Shown one piece after another: positions 1-12,100 of a DNA stretch of 64,000 nt. The position numbers and the translations under genes were made by a program. Location of the stretch: the NCBI RefSeq assembly GCF_033439725.1, contig NW_026944387.1:2356001-2420000 (forward strand). The letters run 5' to 3'. Numbering within the stretch: the first letter of the stretch is position 1; each line of letters starts with the position of its first letter. The notes beneath the pieces are model-generated. The model was not told where the DNA came from. It ran no database searches and was given only the letters and a program-made list of their open reading frames with translations. This DNA comes from Neurospora tetraspora. Taxonomy: Eukaryota > Ascomycota > Sordariomycetes > Sordariales > Sordariaceae.

Positions 1-312
1 AAGAACGCCGCCTGGAAGCCTCCAGCGGGAAGCTGGGAAGAGCACATCGCTCAGCTGGATGCCTGTGAGGACGAGGAGACTCACAAGCTCATGGTGTACC
101 TGACATGGAAGAACGGGCATAAGACGCAACATGAAACCAGTGTCATCTACAAGAGGTGCCCGCAGAAGGTATGCGCTGATCATTAATCTTGATTTGGGGA
201 TAGGACTGACTGACCACGTGTTACCCAGATGTTGCAATTCTATGAGCGCCATGTACGGATCATCAAGAGGGATCCCGATTCGGAGGATCGCGAGGCCAGC
301 GTCTCGCAATAG
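1..312 (+). CDS. hpo: Heterochromatin protein 1, C-terminal chromoshadow part (partial)
   Basis: This is the 3' end of an HP1 gene; the 5' part lies before the window. Exons 1..168 and 229..312 are joined by a 60-bp GT..AG intron (169..228), giving 56 plus 27 residues and a TAG stop. The residues read as a chromoshadow domain: WKPPAGSWEEHI at the start, then a LMVYLTWKNGHKTQH strand pair, a VIYKRCPQK segment, and LQFYERHVRII in the second exon, which is the dimer-forming helix. In known HP1 proteins the chromodomain binds H3K9me3 and the chromoshadow domain dimerises and recruits partners such as the DNA methyltransferase DIM-2 in Neurospora. The chromodomain is not visible here. The symbol is inferred from the Neurospora name. 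The assignment to the family is firm; the species is an inference. Confidence 0.9.
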
Positions 313-2380
313 AGTACCGAGGTAGCTCTTCCCGACAAGCTCCAGTCAAAACTCCCTCCTGCTCGGCTCAGAAGTGACCGTCATGCACGGAAATGATACC
401 GCTACGTCATTTCCTCTTTTTCCGCCGCACACCACTCCCTTCACCACTTGCGGAAAGGTCGAACGGGATAGGACCCTAATCGTCAGGCCCCGGACTGGCC
501 ATGGCCGATTCGAGGTGTCCACTGCTCAACCGGCCGCCAACACTTCTATTTACCTGTACCTTTCAGTTGCGCCACGAAAGCGCTTTCAGCATGTAACTTG
601 GGTTTCGGCACGCTTTGTTCCGGAGACATGTAGGCTGTTCAGTCCTTTTTGTTTCACATCAAGATCTCAATCGAGTTGAGTCTGTCGTCTTTTTATTCTT
701 TATCTGTCGCAACGCGTGTCTGGTGGAGGTACTTAAGATATTACGCTGAAATTAAGAGTTGGCTCGAGGGGGGTCTCTGACTCTCGCCGCTCTCTATCAT
801 TAAAGCGGATTCAGTACACCACTTCCCGGCGAGTTTATTCTTCGGTATCGTGATTTGAAGGAGTGGCGGATCAAAACGGCCTGTATCATCGCGTGTAACA
901 ACGGAGTGCAGTCGAGGATTCATTCGAGGCATAGCAATATTTGGGTGCGGCGTTCAAGGAAAATAGCTGTTCCCTTTCTGAATTTTTGTTGGAATAGGTG
1001 TTGCCTCTTACTTAGACCATCCTCAAGGGGAGCAGAGAACATCTTGTACTCCTACAGAACTCATGATCTTGAAGTCACGGATGTACTGGCTTAGCATCTT
1101 CCAGTTACCAGCTCATACGTAATTCAATAACATGGTTAGGATCTGGAATTCCATCACACAGTTCTGCCTTGGAAACCTACACAGATCTGCACATGTTGAA
1201 GATGCTCCCGTCAGCTCCAGCCCAGGGGTAACAGCTCCAAGTACCTGACCATACTGACCAATTCCTAGCTTTCCATGTTTCTAAATGCGGATGAATGAGT
1301 GGCCCGTGTCCACCCAGCCCAACTGAATGCACCCCTGTCCATCTCGACCAACGTCGACCGAACGCCAACCGGAGGACGCGCCCTAACGTCAAACTTGGCG
1401 GGGCCCGCAAGGTACGACGCTCCGGTGTTTACCAGCCTTCTTCTTTTTCCGCCCGGAGACCACTTACGATGCGCCTTACAGGTAGGCCTTTTTACCTACG
1501 AAATGCTTGTAAGCAAATGGTAAAGAAGGTGGCGGGGTGAATTGGGCAGATGTGACTATTTCTTGCTTGCCCGCCCACCGCCCACTTACCACGCGCTGCT
1601 TGGAACTGGAATGCGACTGTGATCGATGCTATACCGCTTTTCCTAGCTGATCTTGTCCGTCTGTCTTGCCAAACTGCTTCCATTCCTCTCTTCTCTCCAT
1701 TTTACAGTTCGACAAACGGGTCTCAAAGACAACTGAGTTGAGAGAAAGGAAGTAACGGCAGAGGCAGAGAGGCCGATCGGAATCCACATAGACGACGACG
1801 AAACGTATACCGCCATCCCATCACGAACTTTGATAAGTCAACAACACCTGCATTAGCCAGCATCGGTTGCGGAGAAGAGCTTCTTCTTCAGCGCCAAAGC
1901 GGTCTGAACGGCGGAAGCTTAAAATAAACCCCAACTATAAAGTTCCGCGATCTGGATTGTTCTGTCAGGCTGCTTCCCTGTAACCACAATCTCCAATTCG
2001 GTATCTTCAGACGAACACATAGCGACGTGCTTCTTTGGGTGAGTTTGCGCGAGTCCGATCACAAGGGCACAATATATCCCCCCATCACTTGATGGCTTTC
2101 CACGACCAATACGCGGATATGAAGAAAAAGCTAAAATTCCAGGAAGCTAACAAGATTTAACAGAAGAACCGTCACGTTACATCTGATCATTCATCTCAAA
2201 CACTACTTACACAAACAACAACAACAACAACAACAACATCACCACTTCCGCCGGCGGCAATCCCAACTTCCAAGCCCACAACAAACACCAAAGACTGACA
2301 GAGTCAACCCAACACCAATACTCAAATAAAACAAATCCCCGGAAACCCGAAAGAACCCCCCAAAACACAAATCGCCCAAA
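313..2380. other. Intergenic region between HP1 and the 62-residue gene
   Basis: This is about 2 kb without a gene I can support. The first few hundred bases should hold the HP1 3' UTR. The last part is a likely promoter and leader for the downstream small gene: it is rich in CAA, with an uninterrupted CAA run at about 2216..2237, a common look for Neurospora leaders. Open frames in between are short, overlap on both strands and show no recognisable domain. Confidence 0.5.
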
Positions 2381-2569
2381 ATGAAGGGAAACGACGTCAT
2401 CGCCGTCATCATCATCGTCCTCTTCATCGTTCTGGCCGCCATCGCCTTCGGCATCTACCGCCTCGTCAGCGTCGCGCGCCAGGCCCACGGCACCGTGACC
2501 ACCTCGTCGAGCGGGAGCAGCACCAGCTTGACGGATGATGATGAGCATTCGCATTCGAGGGGGCGTTAG
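2381..2569 (+). CDS. Small single-pass membrane protein, 62 residues
   Basis: The protein is not recognised. The ATG sits in a good fungal context (CAAA before ATG) after a CAA-rich leader. The protein starts MKGNDV and then has one strongly hydrophobic segment (about residues 5-26, AVIIIVLFIVLAAIAFGIY). After a short basic patch (RLVSVARQ) comes a Ser/Thr-rich, acidic and His-containing tail ending SHSRGR. The layout suggests a one-helix membrane protein with a short cytosolic or lumenal tail. No function is proposed. It is convergent with the phosphatase at 3645-4586. Codon use looks like that of a real gene (C-ending codons in the helix). It could still be a chance frame, because it is so short. 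Confidence 0.5.
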   Translation: MKGNDVIAVIIIVLFIVLAAIAFGIYRLVSVARQAHGTVTTSSSGSSTSLTDDDEHSHSRGR

Positions 2570-3644
2570 TGAAGTGCATGCACGCGCAAAAAAGTGCAAA
2601 AGTTGCATTTTCAATACTTGCATTGGTCTGGGAAGAACGAAGCTGGATGGACTTGGGATCAGACTTCGCTTCTAAAGAGAGAGAAGAGATCAACTTCGCT
2701 CCTTGAAGCAACCAAGCTTCTTGGTCTGGGTTATCAGCCTGGATACGGGTTTTGTCCAGCGGGCTGCTCAGTGTTCCGCAACTAAGAATTGGGTTTGCTT
2801 CATGCTTACTTACTGGATGGATGAACATCGAAGAACAGACAGACGACAGGAATCGTCTCGTCATTCGACACGATATCTCTAACGACTTTCATGGAACAAC
2901 GGACGGACACGGAAGCATGAGCCAAAACTTGATCTGGCCATGCCCCATATCACGTCTATATTCTACACGAACGACATATGGACATTAAAGAAAGCCACGG
3001 GATGATTGATGGTACACTATCACTACACGAGTATATGATACCCAGTCATCATTGGATATACTGGCGGGCATCTTATATTTGCAACTCCACACTGGTACTA
3101 CACACTGGTACACACTGGGAGACTTGGAAACTACTAGGAGACTAGAAGGCCGGACTGGGTTATCAACAGGCGGGATAGTGGCAGCCAGGAGAGTGGCAGT
3201 GGTCCACCACTATGACGGCGTTTTCGGGGGTTTTCTTTTTCTTCTTTTATGCTTGGATGTATGTATGGTTTACGATATCGTTCCGGGAATACTCGCTGGC
3301 CATCTTGGATTGGATGTTGGTGAGGGATGATAAGATACGGAGATGATATGATATGTACATGAAATGATTATTATGAGATGCATGTTACTCTATGTGGGCA
3401 TAGGTTGTGTATGAGATGAAGATGAAGACATATACACAGTATGAAAGCAATCATTCTCTGGAAAGTGAGAAGGCGATGCAAGTAGTGGTCTTTTCTTGTG
3501 TGATGAAACTGAAAACAACGGTCTATCAGTTACTTATGTCTAAATAGGTTGCTAGACGTGTCTCAAACTAGGACCAAAAACAATAGCTCTTCTATAACCC
3601 AACACCATAGCTCTAGTCTACGCTTATACCACCCATCCCAATTC
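2570..3644. other. Convergent intergenic region, 3' UTRs
   Basis: The tails of two convergent genes. Around 3085..3120 a short CACACTGGTA motif is repeated about three times in tandem. The stretch 3320..3450 is rich in ATGATATGA-like sequence. I see no gene here. Confidence 0.45.
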
Positions 3645-4586
3645 CTAAACATCAACCCTCTCCCCCCCGACCCTCTTTCCCCCAACCCTCTTAACCCCAT
3701 CCCCAAACGACTGCCTCAACCTCTCATCAACAGCCGCCATCATCTCCAACTGTTCCGTCTCCGTCCACGGCTTCGCACTCCCTTTTCTCTTCCTCCAGCT
3801 CTCCTCCGTCTCCTTCAGCCTGACATTCTCCGCCTCCGTAACAACAAACTCATAACTCCTCCACTCAGTATTCCCCCACCCGGTCCCCTTGTTTAAATCC
3901 ATCCCGTCAAAGTCCTGCGTCAAAAAGTGGAGCAAGCCACCGTGGGTTACCACCACGATATGCTTTTCCTCCTCCGGTTCCTCCGGTTCCTCCTCCCCGC
4001 AGTCAGCCTGAGATTTAGCCGACTTCGACGGAGAACCAGAACCCTGACCCTGAGAGGCCAACTCAAACAACCACCTCCTCGCCTTTTCCGCCCTCCGCTT
4101 CAACTTCTCCATCTCCGGCTTCCACGGACTATCAGGTGACGCCTTATCCTGCCACCCCTCCTTCACGAGTCCCAAATCCACCAAACCCCCCTCATCAAAC
4201 TCCTCATGCAACTTTTCCGGGCTTGATCCACAATCACACGGCAGATTCGAAACCTCTTGCACTTCGGGAAGCGCGACCACCACACCCCCACCCCCCTTCT
4301 TCTTCTTCCCATCATTTTGGGACTGAGACTGCAAACGCAACCGCTCCACCGCCGGCTGGAAACTCAACAGACAAGTATACAGGGTGCGTCGCATGGGCGA
4401 GGCAACGAGGTGGGTGATTTTATCGTGGTAGGGGAAGGAGTCGCGGAGGGCGAAGCATTGGGATTCGCCGAGGGGGGTGAGGAGGGGGTCGGGGAGGGAG
4501 TGGTTGGCTGCGGAGACGTTATGGTGGCCTTGGGCGTGGCGGACGAGGTGGATGTAGGTTTTTGTCTTGGGGGTTGTGGGAGGCAT
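3645..4586 (-). CDS. Histidine phosphatase / phosphoglycerate mutase-like protein
   Basis: A single-exon 313-residue protein of the histidine phosphatase superfamily, branch 1. The phosphate-accepting histidine lies in LVRHAQGHHNV (about residues 14-24), the family's RHG-type box. A later arginine follows in SPMRRTLYT, and the second catalytic histidine is in VVVTHGGLLHFLT (about 212-224). Members of this cytosolic Pmu1/Ykr043c-type group remove phosphate from small sugars or act as uncharacterised phosphatases, so the substrate cannot be told from sequence. Odd features are a low-complexity insert (KKKKGGGG at about 93-100, and Glu/Pro-rich EEEPEEPEEE before the second His box) and a C-terminal tail with two GGKRV/GGERV repeats. 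It lies 791 bp from Vps27 on the same strand. Confidence 0.85.
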   Translation of the reverse strand: MPPTTPKTKTYIHLVRHAQGHHNVSAANHSLPDPLLTPLGESQCFALRDSFPYHDKITHLVASPMRRTLYTCLLSFQPAVERLRLQSQSQNDGKKKKGGGGVVVALPEVQEVSNLPCDCGSSPEKLHEEFDEGGLVDLGLVKEGWQDKASPDSPWKPEMEKLKRRAEKARRWLFELASQGQGSGSPSKSAKSQADCGEEEPEEPEEEKHIVVVTHGGLLHFLTQDFDGMDLNKGTGWGNTEWRSYEFVVTEAENVRLKETEESWRKRKGSAKPWTETEQLEMMAAVDERLRQSFGDGVKRVGGKRVGGERVDV

Positions 4587-5376
4587 CTTGGATGTCGTTG
4601 ATGGTGAGGTGGGTGCGGGTTGTTCTTGGAAGTTGAGATGGTATGTGGTGAGGGTTTCTCAGAAAGTTGGGAGAAACGTGGATTGGGTAGTGATGTTCTT
4701 TGAGAGTAGGTTGTAGATTGGTGGTTTAAGAGAGGATAGGGTGTTGTTGGGAAGCAATGTTGTGTATGAGTCAGTAGGTAGGTGGTCAAGTATGACTAAT
4801 GATCAACGGGGAGAAAAATCACGAGGCGAAATCAAACAGCACCACAACATTTGGAACAACGAATACGTAACACGGCTTCCCGGATTGCCATTGTGTTGGC
4901 AACTTCTGATACGGTCGATCAGAGGCGATCGTCGGACCGAAATACAATGAGGCATCGCGGTCGGCCGGCAACCCTCAGGGTTCTCAACCGATCTTGGCCG
5001 TTCTCCGCATGCCGCATGAACGGCTATGGGTCCCGGTGGATTCGACACTGTCCGGTTCCCGGGCTCCGGGGTAAAGAGTACCGAGGCGGGTCCAGTTGAT
5101 GTAAGCCGCAGCTCCGAATCAACACCGAAACCTCATTGCTGAGACAGCAGTAACATTCAACTGCGAGAAACACACAAGTACAATCATCGATCAACCTGTG
5201 CTTTGTAAAACCCATTGAGGGCCACAACTTCAATTTACATATCTTGTGATACGCATAGCATCTTCTTTGTCTCAACCACCTCTCCTCCCAACTACCTATG
5301 CAGTATCCTATCTACCGCAGAAAACGCCATGCAAATAATGCACTACTATAACACAATCTCCAAAAGTGACAATCAC
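4587..5376. other. Promoter of the phosphatase and 3' UTR of Vps27
   Basis: Both neighbours are on the minus strand, so this 790-bp gap holds the phosphatase leader and promoter (left part, read on the minus strand, CT/CA-rich) and the Vps27 3' UTR (right part). I see no gene here. Confidence 0.4.
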
Positions 5377-7797
5377 TCAAAGTTCAATAAGAGCTTCCTC
5401 AACAACCGGCTGCTTCGGGGCTGGCGCATGCTGTGGCGCCGAAGGGAACGCTTCCTGATTATAGCCCGGGTATGCTGTAGTCTGCTGAGGAGCCTGCCAC
5501 ACAGGCGGAATGGGAGTCTGTTGCGCCGCTGAGTGCTGCCAGTATGGCTGTTGCGGAGCCTGCTGAGGCGGTGGTGCCTGTTGGTGGGCTTGCTGTGGGG
5601 TTTGCGATGGCTGGACAGGTGCGGAAGCAGGCGTTTGTGGCACTGACGGCTGGTAAGAATGTCCTTGCTGAGGAAGATTGGGATAACTATGGTCAGGAGC
5701 CGCCGGGGCTTGCTGCGCTGGCTGCTGCTGCTGCTGTTGCTGATGTTGCCCGGGATTGTAGTAATATGAGGCGTTCGGGTCATTGTTAGACGCAGCAGGG
5801 ACTGACTCCGGTGCACCTGACTGCGCCTGTTGAACATGGCCCGCCTCATTAGCTGGATAGTTGTACTGCGGTGCCTGAGCGGGAGGAGCATTGCCCCAGC
5901 TACCTGTCCTTTGTGGCATCTGCTGCTGAGGATACTGAGGATTCGGCGGCCCAACTACGGAGCTTCGTCTATCGTATGGCATGTACTGTGACTGCGGTGG
6001 TTGCGGTGGGTATTGTCCGTAAGGTGCGTGGCCGTAGTCTGGTTGTTGCTCGCCAGTATAAAAGTTTTCTGCTGCCCCAGGAGCGCTGGGAGCACTCGAG
6101 TCTAACGTGGGATAGGGTCCAGCAGGTTGTCGAGGAGCCGGAAGATTGTACCCGCCAATGGTGTGCTGGCCATACGCCTTGGATAAACGTTCTTCAAGCA
6201 TTCGGTCATAATAGCGGACGACAGTCGACAGTTTCGCATGTAGGTCAAGAAGGGTGTCTGTTTCATGTTAGCTTGGACCGCCTATCCAGCAAATAAGCAA
6301 ATAGGCACAACTTACCATGTTTGCTCATCGTCTCTCCATATGTACGGGCAAGCTTCGGTCGTAGGGCGCCGATCGAATCGTAAAGCTCCTGGATCTGGGG
6401 TTCGCGCAAGATAGTCCCGGGCGGTTGCGTTTGAAGACGATCGACTAGAGTAGCAAAAAGATTGATGTTCTCGGCTTCAACTGGAGTGAGCTCATAATCG
6501 TTCTTTGGAAGCGTAAAGGGGGCGGCCGAGGAAGAGCTGCCGACGTTGGAAGTCTGTTCCTTGAGGGCGGCCGCGTGTCTCTTCTTTTGCTCCTCCATAT
6601 CTGCGAGTGAGGCGGCAATCGCAGCCTTGAGATCCTCATCTTCCTCCTCCGCAATCTTGGAAACCGAGGTGGACTGCTTATCCGTTCTCGATTGTGTGTT
6701 GTTCGCCGGCTCCGAGTAACCGCGAGAGTAACTCTTTACTTCCTCCAGACTCATAGCCAAAGCCCTCTTTAGGTCTTCGTCAAAGCTATCGTCCACTCGA
6801 GCGTCGCGTGGCTGCATCGACGAAGAGCTCTTGTGTTTGTGGTGGTGGTGATGGCGACTTGATGAATGGTGGTGCTTTCGGTCGGACCCTCCGGATCTCC
6901 CCCCCTTGTCGGTAAGTTTCGCGTAGCAGCCGTCGTCTACACGGACTGCCTGCATGATTCCGAGATGAGGGAGAGGAAGGGATTTGCTCGAGCATTGCTG
7001 ATCGAAGCAGTTGCCACAGTTGCGACAGTGGTGCTTTCTGTTGGTAAACGTGAAGGCGGTTCGGCATCTCATGCACACGTCCGAGTCAATCCATTCGGGA
7101 GGCTGTTGTTGTGCCTAGTTAGCTCTGGCACATGGTCACAAAGCCGTCTGTAAGTAAGACCTACCGCGCTGCTATCGATCATGCTGCTTGCTACCGTAGG
7201 CTTAGGAGGGAAAGAATAACCCTCCCTCTGAAGCGTCTTATAGACCTCCCCGATATATGACAGTTCGTAGCGGCCTTCGGCAGCCATGGCCCATGACTGA
7301 ATCAAATCGAGGATCTTATTGCGGACATCGGGGTTCGGAGCGGCGGGACCAACGGCCTTGAGAAGGCCTACGAGATTCTCCATGAACTCGCGCGAGGCGA
7401 TCTCGGCAAGGAAATGTGCGCCACCATTTTTGACGCATGTATCGGTAAGCTGGTGCCTGTTAGCATGACGCGGCCTGGGGGAGGGGTGGGACACGGCTGT
7501 AGCGGTGGGCATACGTTGAGGGCGCTCAGTTGTGTGTTTGGGTTCTTGTGGTTGATGCGCTTCTTGAGCGAGCGCATGGCCTCCTTGGGCTGGACGGTTT
7601 TGGAGCGAATTACATCGGAGATCTCGAGGTTGAGTGCGATATCTTCCCTACATAAGAAACGGACGGGTTAGACAGAGGTTCGTACCAGAAGCGAGCAAGG
7701 AACCACGAGACGACACAACATACAAGCTGCTACTGGTGGCCTTTTCTATCTGCTCGTCAAGGGCAGTGTTGGCCCCCGAAGACCACCAACTCATCAT
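5377..7797 (-). CDS. vps27: ESCRT-0 subunit Vps27 (VHS, FYVE and UIM domains)
   Basis: Five exons: 7797..7724, 7647..7515, 7449..7165, 7102..6316 and 6257..5377, joined in frame to 719 residues. The introns are 76, 65, 62 and 58 bp, all GT..AG. Vps27 with Hse1 forms ESCRT-0 on early endosomes: it binds PtdIns3P and ubiquitinated cargo and starts sorting into multivesicular bodies. An N-terminal VHS domain ([20 protein letters not shown] onward, about 1-150) comes first. A FYVE zinc finger follows ([20 protein letters not shown], with the R+HHCR PtdIns3P motif, about 170-230). Then come a His-rich stretch, two UIM helices ([15 protein letters not shown] and [15 protein letters not shown]), a coiled region and a long Gln/Pro-rich tail. 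The last residues, EEALIEL, may be a clathrin-box-like or ESCRT-I contact. The first of two adjacent ATGs was chosen. The gene is divergent from a deubiquitinase of the same pathway. Confidence 0.95.
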
Positions 7798-9165
7798 CTT
7801 GACAGGTTCTCTCGAGTATGCGCTTTTGGTGTTTGGCGTCAAGCTGGACAGGCTGGAGATGGGGACGATATCGCCGTGTCGGTGGTGGAGGCGGGAGGGT
7901 ATTTCAGGTGGTTGGGTAGTTGTCTCGATTACGAGCCGAATGGCATCCAGTACTGGGTTGCCGAGCAGCTTCTCTGACCGATAACAAGATGGACGGGCCG
8001 ATGTCGACCAAGGTATGATAGTGACTTGGAGGAGGAAGAGGTGGAAGATGGAAGGAAGGATGCCAGCCACTGACAACGAGTGCCTCGGGCTGTTGTTAGG
8101 TCGTCTCTGCCTGCCCGTTGGTTACGTATGAGCCTCGCAAGTACAGGCGGCATGAGCCCCGACCATCCATGCTCTGTTCCCGGCTCGTGCTTCAGGATTC
8201 CCGCTCAAGCCCCCAAGGTCATCCAAGGGCCAGGGTACGTACCTCCCCCATGTCGGTTCTTGCAGGAGCGGAGCTGCGGGGTCTTGTTTCCACGAAGCGA
8301 CTTGGTTGCCCTGGCCTGGCCGCTGTGTTCAGGTGAGCTCGGCCTCCAGAGGGTCCAGGTCATCACCGGTGATGCAATTGCTAGGGGCAGCTGTGTGTTA
8401 GTTAGCGGCAAACAACAGATAGTGGTAGAAGGGTTTAGGCCAGCGTATAGCCGCTTATGCCTAACACATAGCGCTAAAGAACTAAGACAGCTGCTGAAGG
8501 GACTGTTGGAAACCATCCAGGGCAATCCGTCCCGTCCCATGACGCACTGCCCTTGCCCCTGTTGTGTCCCCATAACATCGGGGAGCCAGACCCGATGAAG
8601 TTCCCAGTGACAACAAGTCAACAACCCCCACCAACTAAGAAACCCACCAGAGACTGACCGTAACCATTTCCTTGGCCGACGCCGAACACCTTCCGCCTCC
8701 TCGATATCAACTATGGAATGATTTACCCAAGGTAGTTTCACTTCATCCGAGCAGCTGAAAAAGATACGAGGAATCCGGTCGCCCATTCGCTGCGCTGACC
8801 CTCTATCCCTCCAGTTACGACTCGTTGGGCCAAGCAAGGATTAGGAATCACAGGCTGCCACTCATGGTACCGTCCTCGAACCGTCGTCATCCTGTCCATC
8901 CTCTCCACGAACCACCCATTGCTTCCCCGTTTCAAGAAGACGAAGAAGTCAACGACAACGCAAAACCAGGAAGGCTTGATGTCATAGCGACATACTCTCC
9001 ATAACAGCTGCCAACGCGCTCGACCGTCGTTATATAGAACCGAACCGCCACCCTTTGCGCGCGCATACATCAGCATCCGCGGCGCGCTATATCAACTCGA
9101 CATCAGCACTTTGCGCTTTGCGCCCCAGGTGCGCCAACGGACACCACTCATACTTGGGATTGCAT
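7798..9165. promoter_or_regulatory. Shared divergent promoter region, Vps27 / deubiquitinase
   Basis: These 1,368 bp separate the starts of two divergent genes that both act on ubiquitinated endosomal cargo. A TATATAG box lies at 9031..9037, about 130 bp before the deubiquitinase ATG. Open frames crossing the region are short and conflict on the two strands. The Vps27 frame stays open upstream of its ATG to about 8076, but this part has no similarity to the family. Confidence 0.5.
9031..9037 (+). promoter_or_regulatory. TATA-like box of the deubiquitinase gene
   Basis: TATATAG stands alone in otherwise GC-rich sequence, 129 bp upstream of the chosen ATG at 9166. Its position fits a core promoter with a leader of about 100 bases. 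Confidence 0.35.
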
Positions 9166-12100
9166 ATGGCTGGATCTTCGACCATGGTCAACCATGCGAC
9201 ATCTGCGCATTCCGTCAACGGGCAGAATGGCCACATAATAGGAGGCTTGGACGGCACACATGATGGTGGACAAGGCCGGACAATAAACGGAGCAGGAGGA
9301 GGAGGGGGAGGAAACGGGACAGGGGCCGGGGCCGGAGGAGGGAAACGACCACCAATGCCGCATATTGACGACATCAGGGCTGTTACAGTCAGCATAGACC
9401 CAGCGACCCCAATCGAAAGTGCTCTCAAACTCGCCGAAGAAGCACTCCAGCAGGCCAAAGCCTTCCAGTCCTTTGGTAGGATTGACATGGCTTTCAAGTC
9501 CTACATCAAGGCCAACATCATAGCTCTTGATATCATCCCGAAGAATAAGGACTGGGCGGTGCTGGAACGAAGCCGACCGAACGTATATATGCGACATCAA
9601 TATCTCCTCCGACAGATCAAAAGCCTGATAAACGAGTTCGATAAGATCAAAGAACAGATCAAACAAGATAATGCCAGAACGGGCGTCCAGCCACTATTAG
9701 GCAGCCCAAATCAGCAGAAAATGCCCAGTGTCGGGGTCGGAAACGGACATACGAGATCACATTCTAGTTTCTCGTCAAATACCACGAGTCCCAACAGTTC
9801 GGTCTATAGCTCGCCTCAACAAAGTACGTATGCTTTGCCAGTTCAGTCATGGCCGTCGCCCGGGAGGTCCAAGCCAGCCGTACATCCCAAACCACAGGCT
9901 CTCCACGGGCATGCGCTTCAACAGTCTGGCGGTCCGGCGCCAACTCCTACCAATAATGCAGCCCAGGACCTCGCTCAACGCTTCGCAAAACTTCGAGCAA
10001 ACACCGCCAGCACCCCGAGTCCGGCCAATACAACGACAGTACAGGATCCGCGAATTCGGACACAGCCGATTCCACAATCAATAATGCCAATAAGCCCACC
10101 GGCACCGCGTGACCCCCCGAGGCCACAAGTACCGAGTGTTCCTCCTGCTGCTGCTCGAGCAGATTTACCTCGCGTACCAGCTGCTATCTATAACCCGCCA
10201 CGAGGTACAGTGTCCAACGAGGCAGCCGAGCTTCCATCTAGTGCTCCTCGTGCCATGTTTACCAGAAAGGGCTCAACGGCATCGGTCACTGGCATGAATA
10301 GGAACGGCAGACCCCGTACGTCCGATGAAAGCCTTGTTTCTGGACCACCTGTTACAAGTCCAAAGATGAGACCAAAGCCGGCTATACCCGATGGTGATAT
10401 TATCTCGGCCGAAGAGCTTGAGTGTTACATGAGAGTTGGCGCTAGGGACGTGTCCATTCTCGTGATTGACATTAGAAGTCGCGATGAGTATGATGATGGG
10501 CACATCATGTCTCAGGCAACTATTTGTGTTGAAAATGAAGTGCTGATGAGGCCAGATATTTCTGCCAGCCAAATAGCAGAGAGCATGGTACTAGCACCGC
10601 AAGCAGAACAGCTGCATTTTGATAGGCGGCATGATTTTGCCCTGATTGTGTTTTACGACCAGCAGTCCAAACGCCTCGTATCAAGTCCCCAGACACCAGA
10701 GGAACGAGCGGTCCTAACTTTTTACAATGCCCTTACAGCGTATGACTACGCCGGCGGATCAAGTTCACAGCAGCGACTGAAGTTGCTCAAAGGTGGACTA
10801 GAGGCATGGACTGACCTAGTTGGGACCGGAGCTTTGCAGACATCTTCCACGAGTGCCGCTGCGAGATCACAGCCAAGGCCACCTTTGACCCACAACCTCA
10901 CAAATCGTCTACGCAGAAACGTAACGCGGCCGATTCAAGATCTCGCCGAGGTTCAAAAATGGGAAGAAAACGTCGACATCGTTACTCCGGTGAGAACAAC
11001 GGAAGACTTTTTGCGGAGGTACCCTTCAGTTTCAACAATACAGGAGTCCATGACTTCACCCATTAACCCTGCTCCCGCTCGGCCAGCGAGCCCACTGCCT
11101 CGACATATCGTCCACGAACAGAACCTTTACTCTTCGCTACCATCTCCTCCCACTCGCCCGGCTCCGACAGTCCCACGTAGGAGTTATAGCGGTCTAGCAG
11201 AAACCGATACCAGCACCACGGCAACGCCTAAGCGGTCGTCACTCAAATCAGGAATCGAGAAGGTTCGGAAGTTTAGGACTGGTCTTGTCAACCCTGGTGT
11301 GTTCTGCTTCGCCAACAGCTCCCTGCAAGCCATGTTTGCCACACCTGGATTTGCTCGCGAGTTGTACACGGGTGTTTGGAAGGATGTGTACAAAGTTCCA
11401 CTGAAAGCCGATGAGAAGAACGAAAACCCACAGTTACTCACCAAGTATCTGGCTGGTCTATTCCACTGGCTTGATGAGGGGACGCTGAGATCGTTGGAAG
11501 CGAAGCATCTCATGGTAAGTGATGATTTGGGGACTGGGTGGCCGTCAATTATGATTCAAAAACTAACACCCCATAGGCTTATATCCATTTCATTCACTCC
11601 AAGAACGCGGATGGCAGGAAGAAGCCAGAAACCGAAATCTTTGGCGGGCCGGCGCAGCAAGACGCCCAGGAGTTCTACTCCTTCATCATTGACAACATCC
11701 ATGACGAGACCAACATTCACCGAGACCGCAAGCCGCCCAAAGAAGAGAAGCCGTATACACCCAAGAACGGGACAGTTATCCAGAACGCCATGGATTATTG
11801 GCGTGACTACTCAACAGCCAGTGCGTCCATCATCGACAAGTACTTCCGTGGTCTAGAAGTGTTCATCTCCCGCTGCCAAAACGCCGAGTGCCGGCAAGAG
11901 ATCCGCATGTTCCAGCCCTGCGACGTCTGGATCCTCAACATCGCCGCCGAGACCGGAGGCGAAGGCAATGGCTACGGCGCCACGGACCTAGACCGTCTTC
12001 TCGCCAGCCACCAAGCAACCGAACACTTCCCGGACCTCAAGTGCGAAACGTGCAACAAACCCGGCAGAACAAGACGGGCCAAGTTTGCTCGACTACCTGA

